A stretch of 35,866 nt of DNA from Bacteroidota bacterium (GTDB taxonomy: Bacteria > Bacteroidota > Bacteroidia > UKL13-3). The stretch spans positions 1 to 35,866 of the forward strand of contig CANFSD010000003.1 of the NCBI GenBank assembly GCA_947449515.1. Reading direction: 5' to 3'. Made by a program: the position numbers and the translations under genes. This document shows positions 13,384-21,839 of this stretch, piece after piece; positions within the stretch are counted from its first letter, which is position 1, and each line of letters opens with the position of its first letter. The notes below the pieces were generated by a model. The model had not been told where the DNA came from, did not search any database, and saw only the letters and a program-made list of their open reading frames with translations.

Positions 13384-15828
13384 ATGATAAAATATCAAAC
13401 CATTAGAATTTATTTATTATTGCTTTTTGTGCTTGTTATGAGCCACTTACAAGCCCAGAATGTTGGTCAAATTAGTGGCTCTGTAAAGGATAAAAATTCT
13501 CAAGAAATGCTTACAGGGGCCACCGTAATATTGGAGGGGACCAATTTTGGTGCCCAAACAGGTGTTGATGGTAATTTTCAGATAAAAGGAATTGCCCCTA
13601 AATCCTATAACCTTAAAATTCAATATGTAGGTTACCAGAGCAAAATCATTTACAACATTGTTGTTACAACAGGTAATATTTTAAATCTCACCATTGAGTT
13701 GGAACCTGAGTTGAAAAGTTTAAATGAATTGGTAATTAAAACCAGAACTTTTGGCAAGAAAACAGAAACTCCTTTATCTATTCAGAGCTTAACTGCAGAA
13801 GAAATAAAAAGTAATCCTGGGGGTAATTTTGATATCTCACGTGTAATTCAAGCATTGCCTGGAGTTGGCGGAAATACAGGTGGTGCAAGCTTTAGAAATG
13901 ATATTATTATTAGGGGAGGTGCACCCAATGAAAATGTATTTTATTTGGATGGAATTGAAATTCCTGTGATCAATCATTTTTCTACGCAAGGAAGTTCGGG
14001 TGGTCCACAAGGAATATTAAATGTAAGTTTTATTCAGGATGTAACTTTGGCTTCAAGTAGTTTTGGTGCTCGTGTAGACAATGCCTTAAGCTCTGTATTT
14101 ACCTTTAAACAAAAGGAAGGAAATAGCCAGCAATTGCAAGGTAATGTGCGCTTAAGTGCCTCTGAATTTGCCTTGACATTTGATGGCCCAGTTTCAAAAA
14201 ACACCACCTTTTTAGCCTCTGCAAGAAGAAGCTATTTGCAGTTTTTGTTTATGGCCATTGATTTACCCATTAGGCCTAATTACTGGGATTTCCAATATAA
14301 AACTACCACCAAATTGAATGAAAAAACTACACTGACCACATTAGGTGTAGGGGCCATTGATGTATTTAGTTTTTCTGTTCCTAAAACCTCCACACCGGAA
14401 AAAGAATATGCTATTAGAAACAGTCCAAACGTAAACCAATGGAACTACACTATTGGTGCAGTAATTAAGCGTCGTTTGCACCAAGGTTATGTGAATTATT
14501 CCCTAAGTAGAAATATGTTCGATAATGCGCTTGATAGATGGGAAGATGGCAAAGAAGGTGATGAAACCCGTAGGGCTTTGAAATATAGGTCGCAAGAAAT
14601 GGAAAATAAATTTAGGATCGATGTAAACAAATACAGCGGAAAGTGGAAATATGCTTATGGTGGGATGTTGCAATATGTGAAATACAATAACCAAACCTTT
14701 ACAAAAATAAACAATGGTATTTATGATACTGCTGGGCATATGATTGCCCCTCCACTTACCATTAATTTTAATTCGGCCATTGAGTTTTTTAAAGGTGGAT
14801 TGTTTGGTGAGGTATCACGCAGAGTTTTGAATGATAGACTAAATTTAACTTTTGGTTTGCGTACTGATTTAAATAGCTTTACAAGTGATGGTTTAAATCC
14901 TATAAAAACCTTGTCGCCGAGAATGTCTGCCAGCTATTCCTTAAATGAAAAGTGGAGTATTAATGCCACCGTTGGTCGCTACTATAAAATGCCAATTTAT
15001 ACCGTTTTAGGATATAAAGATGCAAGCGGAAATTTTGTAAACAAAGACAATAGTTATATTTCTTGTGACCATTATGTGGCAGGTATTGAATATTTGCCTG
15101 GTCCAAATTCTAGAATAACAGTAGAAGGATTTTATAAGAACTATGCGAATTATCCTGTGTCCAATAGAAATGGAATATCTTTGGCGAATCAAGGTGCAGA
15201 TTTTTCTGTTTTAGGAAATGAAAAAACCATTTCAAATGGAAAAGGTAGGGCCTATGGCTTTGAATTTTTCTTTCAACAAAAACTTAGCAAAAATCTTTAT
15301 ACAACTGTTTCTTATACTTATTTTATTAGTGAGTTCAGCGGGACTGATAAAGTGTTGAAACCATCTGCTTGGGAAAACAACCATTTAATATCGGCCATAT
15401 TTGGATATAAATTTAAAAAGGGTTGGGAGTTAGGAATGAAATTGCGTTTTGCAGGAGGAAGTCCATACACTCCATTTAACTTAGAGGCATCACAGAATAA
15501 TTACTTGAGCACAGGCGCTGGAGTTTATGATTATTCTCAACTCAACACCCTGCGATTAGGGGCGTTTAAACAATTTGATTTTAGATTAGATAAGAAAATT
15601 AATTTTAAACGCACCACTTTAGATTTATACTTAGATGTACAAAACGCCTTAGTATTTTCTAATCCTTCACAACCTAGCTATACTTTTAAGCGCAATGCAG
15701 ATAATTCCGGTTGGATGACAACGGATGGTGCACTTATTAACCAAAATGGCTCGAATGCAATTCCATTGATTTTAAATAATAGTTCAACCACAGTATTGCC
15801 TACCTTTGGCTTTATCTGGGAGTTTTAA
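13384..15828 (+). CDS. TonB-dependent receptor
   Basis: This 814-residue outer-membrane receptor imports a ligand using TonB energy. I start it at the ATG before the signal peptide (MIKYQTIRIYLLLLFVLVM, cleavage at LQAQ); two ATGs at 13354 and 13357 are also in frame. The order is signal peptide, a carboxypeptidase-regulatory-like beta-sandwich (GQISGSVKDKNSQEMLTGAT through QYVGYQSK), a plug domain (IRGGAPNENVFYLDGIEIP), then the 22-strand barrel ending in an aromatic terminal strand (FGFIWEF). No SusD partner follows, so it is not a Sus-type polysaccharide system. crtI begins 13 bases after it. The ligand is unknown; a link with the carotenoid genes is only positional. Confidence 0.92.
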   Translation: MIKYQTIRIYLLLLFVLVMSHLQAQNVGQISGSVKDKNSQEMLTGATVILEGTNFGAQTGVDGNFQIKGIAPKSYNLKIQYVGYQSKIIYNIVVTTGNILNLTIELEPELKSLNELVIKTRTFGKKTETPLSIQSLTAEEIKSNPGGNFDISRVIQALPGVGGNTGGASFRNDIIIRGGAPNENVFYLDGIEIPVINHFSTQGSSGGPQGILNVSFIQDVTLASSSFGARVDNALSSVFTFKQKEGNSQQLQGNVRLSASEFALTFDGPVSKNTTFLASARRSYLQFLFMAIDLPIRPNYWDFQYKTTTKLNEKTTLTTLGVGAIDVFSFSVPKTSTPEKEYAIRNSPNVNQWNYTIGAVIKRRLHQGYVNYSLSRNMFDNALDRWEDGKEGDETRRALKYRSQEMENKFRIDVNKYSGKWKYAYGGMLQYVKYNNQTFTKINNGIYDTAGHMIAPPLTINFNSAIEFFKGGLFGEVSRRVLNDRLNLTFGLRTDLNSFTSDGLNPIKTLSPRMSASYSLNEKWSINATVGRYYKMPIYTVLGYKDASGNFVNKDNSYISCDHYVAGIEYLPGPNSRITVEGFYKNYANYPVSNRNGISLANQGADFSVLGNEKTISNGKGRAYGFEFFFQQKLSKNLYTTVSYTYFISEFSGTDKVLKPSAWENNHLISAIFGYKFKKGWELGMKLRFAGGSPYTPFNLEASQNNYLSTGAGVYDYSQLNTLRLGAFKQFDFRLDKKINFKRTTLDLYLDVQNALVFSNPSQPSYTFKRNADNSGWMTTDGALINQNGSNAIPLILNNSSTTVLPTFGFIWEF

Positions 15829-15841
15829 GAAACAAATTAGT

Positions 15842-17335
15842 ATGAACATGGGCAAGAAGAAGGCGGTTGTAATTGGTGCTGGCGTAGCTGGTCTCTCTGC
15901 AGCGAGTTATTTGGCAAAGGAAGGTTTTGCGGTAACTGTTTTAGAAAAGAATCACCAAGCCGGTGGCAGGGCAAGGCAATTTAAGGCCGATGGCTTTACC
16001 TACGATATGGGCCCCAGTTGGTATTGGATGCCCGATGTTTTTGAAAAATTCTACCAAGATTTTGGCCATACTACGGCAGATTTTTATGAGCTGTTGCGTT
16101 TAGATCCAAGTTACCGTGTTATCTCTAAAAGTGGCGAAGCTGTTGATATTCCAGCCAATATGTTGGAGTTGGAAAGTTTGTTTGAGCGCTTTGAACCAGG
16201 TGCTGGTTTGCGCTTAAGAGCTTTCCTAAAAGAAGCAGCCTATAAATATGAAGTGGGAATGGAGGATTTGGTATACAAGCCAAGTTTAAGCTTAATGGAG
16301 TTTGCAGATTTACGTGTTCTAAAAGGCCTTCTTAAAATGGATGTTTTGGGAAATATGCGTAAACATATTCATTCTCAATTTTCCCATCCTTTTCTGCAAG
16401 AATTATTAGAATTTCCCGTGTTGTTTCTAGGGGCATTGCCTCAAAATACACCCGCTTTGTATAGCTTAATGAATTATGCCGATATGCAATTAGGTACCTG
16501 GTACCCGCAAGGTGGAATGCATAATATTATTGAAGCTTTTACGAAAATTGCGGAGGAGCAAGGGGTAAAAATTTTAGTAGACCAAGAAGTTATTTCTATA
16601 GCAAGTCATAATGGTAAAATTAGTCAGGTACATACCAAGCATGGAAACTTTGAGGCAGATGTGGTTATTGGTGCCGCCGATTACCAGCATTTAGATCAGG
16701 TTGTATTGAAGCCAAAAGACAGGAGTTACTCTAAAAAGTATTGGGATGCACGTAAAATGGCCCCTTCCTGTTTATTGTTTTATGTTGGCCTTAATAAAAA
16801 ATTCCCAAAACTCGAGCACCATACCTTGTTTTTTGATACCGATTTTGATCAACATTCGAAAGATATTTATACCACTCCGCAATGGCCAAAAGAGCCTTTG
16901 TTTTATTTATCAGTTCCGTCTAAAACAGATCCATCAGTTGCACCAGAAAATTGTGAGAACCTATTTTTGCTTATTCCAATTGCGCCAGGTTTAGAAGGAG
17001 ACTCAGAAGAAATAAGGGCACATTATTTTGAATTAATGATGGGCAGAATAGAAAAACAATTTGGGGAAAGCCTAATTCCGCATGTAATATATAATAAATC
17101 TTATAGTGTAAGCGACTTTAAATCAGATTACCATGCTTTCAAGGGAAATGCATATGGATTAGCCAATACCTTGGATCAAACCGCTATTTTAAAGCCTAGT
17201 TTAAAAAGTAAAAAATTAAAGAATCTATTTTTTGCAGGGCAATTAACAGTTCCAGGTCCGGGGGTTCCTCCAGGAATAATTAGTGGAAAAGTTGCTGCTT
17301 ATCAAATAGTTAAGGAGTTTAAATTAGGCAAATAA
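15842..17335 (+). CDS. crtI: Phytoene desaturase family protein CrtI
   Basis: CrtI is an FAD-dependent enzyme that desaturates phytoene, usually to lycopene, at the inner membrane. The product has 497 residues from the ATG at 15842 (a second ATG at 15848 is equally possible). The dinucleotide motif GAGVAG is at 12-17, followed by the E-K-x-x-x-x-GGRAR segment, and YDMGPSWYWMPDVFE is the usual CrtI substrate-side motif. The C-terminal signature FFAGQLTVPGPGVPPGIISG is present. It follows the TonB receptor by 13 bases and precedes crtB by 94. The number of desaturation steps cannot be told from sequence. Confidence 0.95.
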   Translation: MNMGKKKAVVIGAGVAGLSAASYLAKEGFAVTVLEKNHQAGGRARQFKADGFTYDMGPSWYWMPDVFEKFYQDFGHTTADFYELLRLDPSYRVISKSGEAVDIPANMLELESLFERFEPGAGLRLRAFLKEAAYKYEVGMEDLVYKPSLSLMEFADLRVLKGLLKMDVLGNMRKHIHSQFSHPFLQELLEFPVLFLGALPQNTPALYSLMNYADMQLGTWYPQGGMHNIIEAFTKIAEEQGVKILVDQEVISIASHNGKISQVHTKHGNFEADVVIGAADYQHLDQVVLKPKDRSYSKKYWDARKMAPSCLLFYVGLNKKFPKLEHHTLFFDTDFDQHSKDIYTTPQWPKEPLFYLSVPSKTDPSVAPENCENLFLLIPIAPGLEGDSEEIRAHYFELMMGRIEKQFGESLIPHVIYNKSYSVSDFKSDYHAFKGNAYGLANTLDQTAILKPSLKSKKLKNLFFAGQLTVPGPGVPPGIISGKVAAYQIVKEFKLGK

Positions 17336-17429
17336 GTTTTACGAATTTTTGAAGTACAATTTTTTTTTACGCATTTTAAAACAATTTGTAGTTAAAATAC
17401 ATTTATACTCGTAGACCTTTAAGCAGTAA

Positions 17430-18266
17430 ATGAAATTATTATTCGACAAAATAGCTATTCAAAATAGCAAAATGGTTACAAAGACCTACAGTACCTCCTT
17501 TTCTTTGGGTATTGGATTTTTGGCGAAACGCTTTCAAAACCCCATTTATGCAGTTTATGGCTTTGTGAGGTTAGCTGATGAAATAGTAGATTCATTTCAT
17601 GGTTATCCAAAGAAAGAAATGTTGGCAGAGCTTCGTGCAGAAACTTTTACAGCAATTGAACGTGGCATCAGTACAAATCCTATTATTCATAGTTTTCAAG
17701 ACGTAGTTCGTAAATACAATATAGACCATTCTAGCATAGATGTTTTCTTACGCAGCATGGAAATGGATTTGGATAAAAACTCTTACGACCAGCGAGGCTA
17801 TGAAGAATACATTTTAGGTTCGGCAGAAGTGGTTGGCTTAATGTGTTTGCGTGTTTTTATGGAGGGTGATGATTCAAAATACGAAGCATTGAAACCTTAT
17901 GCCATGAAACTTGGTTCGGCATTTCAAAAAATAAATTTCTTACGTGATTTTAAAGCCGACAAAGATGGTTTAGGTAGAATGTATTTTCCGCAACTGAATT
18001 ATAAGCCTTTTGACGAGGCTACTAAAAGGGAAATTGAAGAAGATATTTTTCAAGATTTTGAATTGGGTTACCAGGGCATAAAAATGCTTCCTAAAGAGGT
18101 GCGTTTTGGCGTATATGTTGCCTATATTTATTATTCTCGCTTGTTAAATGTGATTATGCAATTACCAGCAAAATCTATAATGGAGGAGCGAATTAGAATA
18201 AGTGATAAACAAAAGTATGCTTTGTTTTTTGGTTCTTATCTCCGTCATAGCTTTAATTTGCTATAG
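17430..18266 (+). CDS. crtB: Phytoene synthase CrtB
   Basis: CrtB condenses two geranylgeranyl diphosphates to phytoene. The 278 residues contain both aspartate-rich Mg-diphosphate motifs: DEIVD at 50-54 and the DFKAD motif at 173-177 within FLRDFKADKDGLGRMYFP. The first-helix TYSTSFSLG segment (19-27) and the YAVYGFVRLADE context are standard. It follows crtI and is 9 bases ahead of the next gene, so crtB, the unknown exported protein and idi appear to form one transcript. The 94 bases between crtI and crtB are very AT-rich; I see no good promoter consensus or terminator there. Confidence 0.96.
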   Translation: MKLLFDKIAIQNSKMVTKTYSTSFSLGIGFLAKRFQNPIYAVYGFVRLADEIVDSFHGYPKKEMLAELRAETFTAIERGISTNPIIHSFQDVVRKYNIDHSSIDVFLRSMEMDLDKNSYDQRGYEEYILGSAEVVGLMCLRVFMEGDDSKYEALKPYAMKLGSAFQKINFLRDFKADKDGLGRMYFPQLNYKPFDEATKREIEEDIFQDFELGYQGIKMLPKEVRFGVYVAYIYYSRLLNVIMQLPAKSIMEERIRISDKQKYALFFGSYLRHSFNLL

Positions 18267-18275
18267 GATTTTTTT

Positions 18276-18764
18276 ATGAACCTTTTTGTCTTACTTTTCC
18301 TATTAATCTTTCCTGCTGCTCCTAGTGAAGAGTTGGTTCAAATTCGAGCAGATTTTCATCAAGCAATTAGTGAGCAAAATTTAGCCAATGAATTGAATCA
18401 AAAATTGCAAGGAATTGCTAATAAAAGCAATTTGCAGTTAGGTTATGCGGGCGCTACCCAAATGTTATTGGCAAAGTTTGCCTTTTTACCCAATCAAAAA
18501 TACCAGTTGTTTTCTGAGGGAAAATCAAAATTAGAAAATGCAATTCGCCAGGACAGAAAAAATCCTGAACTAATTTATTTGAGGTATATCATTCAAACCA
18601 AATGCCCAGCTTTTTTAGGTTATAATCAAGATTTAAGCCGTGATAAAAACTATTTATTACAAGTGGTGAAAGCAATTGAAGACAAAGATTTACAAAAACG
18701 AATATTGGTCTTTCTAATTGTAAATGCCCAATTAACAACCGATGAAAGGAGATTATTGGGATGA
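18276..18764 (+). CDS. Exported protein of unknown function in the carotenoid cluster
   Basis: I do not recognise a named family for this 162-residue protein. It opens with a short, strong hydrophobic signal (MNLFVLLFLLIFPAAP), then is helical throughout; GATQMLLAKFAFLPNQKYQLFSEGKSKLENAI and KNPELIYLRYIIQ look like TPR-type helix pairs, so a small periplasmic helical-repeat protein is the best guess. It sits 9 bases after crtB and its stop overlaps the idi start (ATGA), so it is tightly tied to the carotenoid transcript. Carotenoid clusters often have a hydroxylase or cyclase near this position; this protein resembles neither. Confidence 0.7.
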   Translation: MNLFVLLFLLIFPAAPSEELVQIRADFHQAISEQNLANELNQKLQGIANKSNLQLGYAGATQMLLAKFAFLPNQKYQLFSEGKSKLENAIRQDRKNPELIYLRYIIQTKCPAFLGYNQDLSRDKNYLLQVVKAIEDKDLQKRILVFLIVNAQLTTDERRLLG

Positions 18765-19270
18765 GCCATGAATTTGTAATTCTAGTAAATGAAAAAGATG
18801 AAGAAATTGGCACAATGGAAAAACAGGAGGCACATGAAAAGGCCTTGTTACATCGTGCTTTTTCAGTAATGGTTTTCAATGAAAAAAATGAAATGCTTTT
18901 GCAGCAACGTGCGCTGAGCAAATATCACTCTGGCGGTTTATGGACAAATACCTGTTGTTCGCATCCAAGGCCAGGGGAAAATGTTGAACAAGCCGCACAT
19001 AGAAGGTTAGTTGAAGAAATGGGATTTGATTGCCCACTTAAACCTCATCAAACCTTTATTTATCAAGCTCCATTTGATAATGGTTTAAGCGAGCATGAGT
19101 TTGACCATGTTTTTGTGGGAGAATTCAACCAAGATCCTCAATTTAATGCAGATGAAGTTGCTTCTTTTCAATGGATAAGTTTGCCTGATTTAAAGGCTCA
19201 ATTGCTTGATAATCCTGAAAAGTTCACTGTTTGGTTTAGGATAATTATGGAGAATTATGTTCACTTTTAG
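18761..19270 (+). CDS. idi: Isopentenyl-diphosphate delta-isomerase, type I
   Basis: Idi interconverts isopentenyl and dimethylallyl diphosphate, balancing the two C5 units for carotenoid and other isoprenoid synthesis. The 169-residue Nudix-fold protein has the type I active site: the cysteine in TNTCCSHPRPGE (C66 aligns with the catalytic cysteine, H68 with a metal ligand), the Nudix-like AAHRRLVEEMGF helix (78-89), and the EHEFDH motif with E111 and E113. Its ATG overlaps the preceding stop by four bases, so it is probably translated by coupling. It is the last gene of the crt cluster. Only an unremarkable 100-base gap separates it from rbfA. Confidence 0.96.
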   Translation: MSHEFVILVNEKDEEIGTMEKQEAHEKALLHRAFSVMVFNEKNEMLLQQRALSKYHSGGLWTNTCCSHPRPGENVEQAAHRRLVEEMGFDCPLKPHQTFIYQAPFDNGLSEHEFDHVFVGEFNQDPQFNADEVASFQWISLPDLKAQLLDNPEKFTVWFRIIMENYVHF

Positions 19271-19331
19271 GTCTTAAATGCTATTGCAATAATCTTCTTG
19301 TTCTGCTATTCTATTGGTATAAAGCATTTCA

Positions 19332-19364
19332 TTGTTCTATTTTGACTCAAATTTTGTATTTTTG
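19332..19364 (+). promoter_or_regulatory. Bacteroidota-type promoter for rbfA
   Basis: TTG at 19332-19334 is followed after 22 bases by TATTTTTG (19357-19364), a perfect -7 element. The rbfA ATG is only 6 bases beyond it, so the mRNA could be leaderless or nearly so. Confidence 0.55.
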
Positions 19365-19370
19365 CATCTT

Positions 19371-19742
19371 ATGAGTGTACGTCAAGAGAAGTTTGCAGGT
19401 TTAATCCAACAACATTTGGCGGAAATTTTCCAACGTAACCCCGAATTTGTAAACCGGGAATTTGTTACCATTAGTAAAGTGGAAGTTTCCCCTGATTTGG
19501 GTTATGCCAAAGTGTTTTTGAGTTTGATAAAAATTCAAAATAGGGCGGAGCTTTTAAGAATTGTTAATTTGCAAAGTGTTCCAATTAGAAAACAATTGGC
19601 ATCCAAAATTAGAAACCAAGCGCGCATTGTTCCAGAGCTAAATTATATTATTGACGATAGCCTTGACTATGCTTTTCACATGGATGCAGTATTGAAACAT
19701 GTGAATGAGGAAGACGAAAGAAAACGAAACGAAAACCATTAA
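19371..19742 (+). CDS. rbfA: 30S ribosome-binding factor RbfA
   Basis: RbfA is a KH-like cytoplasmic factor that binds the small subunit during maturation of the 16S rRNA 5' end. From the ATG at 19371 (MSVRQEKFAGLIQQHLAEIF) it is 123 residues, the family norm; an in-frame start 13 codons upstream would lie inside the promoter. The characteristic VTISKVEVSPDLGYAKVFLSL strand and RIVPELNYIIDDSLDYAFHMD stretch are both present. It is followed after 17 bases by a methyltransferase and then the FtsX-like permease, an rbfA-permease neighbourhood often seen in this phylum. Confidence 0.95.
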   Translation: MSVRQEKFAGLIQQHLAEIFQRNPEFVNREFVTISKVEVSPDLGYAKVFLSLIKIQNRAELLRIVNLQSVPIRKQLASKIRNQARIVPELNYIIDDSLDYAFHMDAVLKHVNEEDERKRNENH

Positions 19743-19759
19743 TTATTTGTGCTAAAATC

Positions 19760-20566
19760 ATGAATTACGATCCAATTAAAAAAGACCTAGGTATAGTTTT
19801 TAATCAAAATACTTTTTTGAGAAAAGTGTTTTATGCCCTGCTTGACTTATTATTATTACGCAGTTGGCATGTACACCGTGAGTTAAAATCATGGATGAAG
19901 AAAAACCCTTCTGCCCTTATTTTAGATGCAGGTTCAGGTTTTGGGCAGTATAGTTTTTATATGGCCAAACGCAGTAAACAATACACCATTGATGCGCTTG
20001 ATGTGAAAGAAGAGCAAATAGCAGATTGTAATCAATTTTTTAAAAAATGTGATTTAGACAATGCTACTTTTTCTTTTGGTGATTTAACCCAAAGCATTGC
20101 AAAAAATAAATATGATTTGGTAATGTGTGTAGATGTAATGGAGCATATTTTGGAAGATGTAACAGTCTTCAAAAATTTTAATGAGGCAATGAAGCCAGGT
20201 GCTATGTTATTAATTTCTACCCCAAGTGATCAAGGTGGAAGTGATGTGCATGAAGAAACCGGTGAAAGTTTCATAGGAGAGCATGTTCGTGATGGATATC
20301 CTGTAGCAGAAATGGCCGATAAATTAAAACAAGCTGGATTTAATAAAATGGAAATCCTTTATAGCTATGGAAATCCTGGTAAAATTGCTTGGCGCCTTAG
20401 CATGAAATATCCAATGTTAATGCTTAATTCCAGTAAAATATTCTTTGTGCTAATTCCCTTTTATTATATCCTTACCTATCCTTTTAGCTACTTGTTAAAT
20501 TGGTGGGATACTTATAGCACACATAAAACTGGTACAGGCTTAATTGTAAAAGCTTGGAAAGACTAA
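19760..20566 (+). CDS. Class I SAM-dependent methyltransferase
   Basis: This is a 268-residue methyltransferase. The SAM motif I LDAGSGFGQYSF (about 53-64) and the post-motif acidic residue in DALDVKEEQ are clear; DLVMCVDVMEHILEDV (near 119-134) is the motif IV region of the UbiE/COQ5-like Methyltransf_11 group. The C-terminal third has a strongly hydrophobic stretch (IFFVLIPFYYILTYPFSYLL), unusual for a soluble methyltransferase and suggestive of membrane association, so a lipid or isoprenoid substrate is possible. It lies between rbfA and the FtsX-like permease on the same strand. The substrate is unknown. Confidence 0.85.
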   Translation: MNYDPIKKDLGIVFNQNTFLRKVFYALLDLLLLRSWHVHRELKSWMKKNPSALILDAGSGFGQYSFYMAKRSKQYTIDALDVKEEQIADCNQFFKKCDLDNATFSFGDLTQSIAKNKYDLVMCVDVMEHILEDVTVFKNFNEAMKPGAMLLISTPSDQGGSDVHEETGESFIGEHVRDGYPVAEMADKLKQAGFNKMEILYSYGNPGKIAWRLSMKYPMLMLNSSKIFFVLIPFYYILTYPFSYLLNWWDTYSTHKTGTGLIVKAWKD

Positions 20567-20600
20567 TTGTCTGGGCAATGTTTTAAGGATTGCCTTCACA

Positions 20601-21830
20601 ATGAACCTACCTTTTAAAATAGCAAGTCGTTACTTCTTTTCTCCCAAAAAAAGAGGGGGCTTTAATGCTATTTCCCTTATTTCCTATATTTCTCTTTTAG
20701 GCTATGCCGTTGGTGCTGCCGCCTTGTTAATAGTTCTTTCTGTTTTCAATGGTTTTGAAGGGCTGTTCACCAAGATGTATAGTAATTTTGATGCAGATCT
20801 TCAGGTGTTACCCAAAACAGGTAAAAATATCTTAATAAGCGAAATACCCATTAATAAAATTAAGGAGTTTAATTGGTTAAAAGGGTATACTGCTGTTTGG
20901 GAAGAAAATGCCTTATTGCGCTACAATGGCAAGCAAACGATAGCAACCATAAAAGCTGTTGATCAAAACTATTTAATTACAAATCCCCTTGATAGCAATT
21001 TATTGCGTGGCTCCCTCCTTTTACAGCAAGGAGATACCTCTTTTGCAATAGTTGGACAAGGTTTGGGCTATCAATTGGGAATAGACCCAGACGATCAATT
21101 TCATTATTTGGGTATCTATTTGCCTAAAAAAGGTAAGATGGATATGCTCAATCCGGAAGGAGCTTTTGCCCATGGTATTGTGTTCCCGGTTGGGATTATT
21201 GGTGTGCAGGAAGAAGTGGACAATAAATATGTTTTATTGCCATTATCTTATGTGTTTGCGCAAACAGATGATAGTCTTCACATCAGCCATCTTGAATTAC
21301 GCTTGAAGTCTGGCGTTGATATGGAAAAAGCCAGGCAAGAATTAAACACGCTTTTTGAAAACAAATTTGAAATTAAAAACAGGTTTGAACAGCGCGAAAG
21401 TTTCTTTAAAGTGATGCGCTCCGAAAAAAGTATTTCCTATTTTATTTTGGTTTTTATTTTACTCATTGCCGCTTTCAATACCATTGGATCGCTCTATATG
21501 TTGGTAATTGAAAAAAGAAAGGATATCGCAGTATTTTCTAGTTTGGGACTAAATGCGAACCAAACAGGCCTCATCTACATTTACCAGGGTTTATTTATTG
21601 CAGTAACGGGTGGATTATTAGGCTTATTGCTTGGATATTTTGTTTGTTGGGGTCAGCAAGAATATGGTTGGATAGCTTTACAAAACAATGGAGCTGCAAT
21701 GCTTAGCGCCTATCCTGTAATGGTAAAAATCAGCGATGCATTTACCGTTTTTATTACCCTTTTAGGTATGGGAATTTTCACTTCTTTATACCCGGCTTGG
21801 AAAGCGAGGAAATTTGTTTTAGAAAAATAA
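20601..21830 (+). CDS. FtsX/LolC-like ABC transporter permease
   Basis: This 409-residue inner-membrane protein has the MacB/FtsX/LolCE layout: a first transmembrane helix at about residues 24-50, a large periplasmic domain (about 50-275), then three helices near 280-303, 325-350 and 378-400. The N-terminus FKIASRYFFSPKKRGGFNAISLISYISLLGYAVGAAAL is typical of the LolC/LolE-type subunits of this phylum. Such permeases usually move lipoproteins towards the outer membrane with a separate ATPase; no ATPase gene is in the neighbourhood. A short inverted repeat GGCAAT/ATTGCC (20574-20594) lies just ahead of its start. Confidence 0.9.
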   Translation: MNLPFKIASRYFFSPKKRGGFNAISLISYISLLGYAVGAAALLIVLSVFNGFEGLFTKMYSNFDADLQVLPKTGKNILISEIPINKIKEFNWLKGYTAVWEENALLRYNGKQTIATIKAVDQNYLITNPLDSNLLRGSLLLQQGDTSFAIVGQGLGYQLGIDPDDQFHYLGIYLPKKGKMDMLNPEGAFAHGIVFPVGIIGVQEEVDNKYVLLPLSYVFAQTDDSLHISHLELRLKSGVDMEKARQELNTLFENKFEIKNRFEQRESFFKVMRSEKSISYFILVFILLIAAFNTIGSLYMLVIEKRKDIAVFSSLGLNANQTGLIYIYQGLFIAVTGGLLGLLLGYFVCWGQQEYGWIALQNNGAAMLSAYPVMVKISDAFTVFITLLGMGIFTSLYPAWKARKFVLEK

Positions 21831-21839
21831 TCAGTTGTT

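Noticed and set aside
20574-20594. GGCAAT/ATTGCC inverted repeat just before the permease start
   Set aside because: Six pairs with a 9-base spacer is common by chance; no T tract and no known regulator suggests a role.
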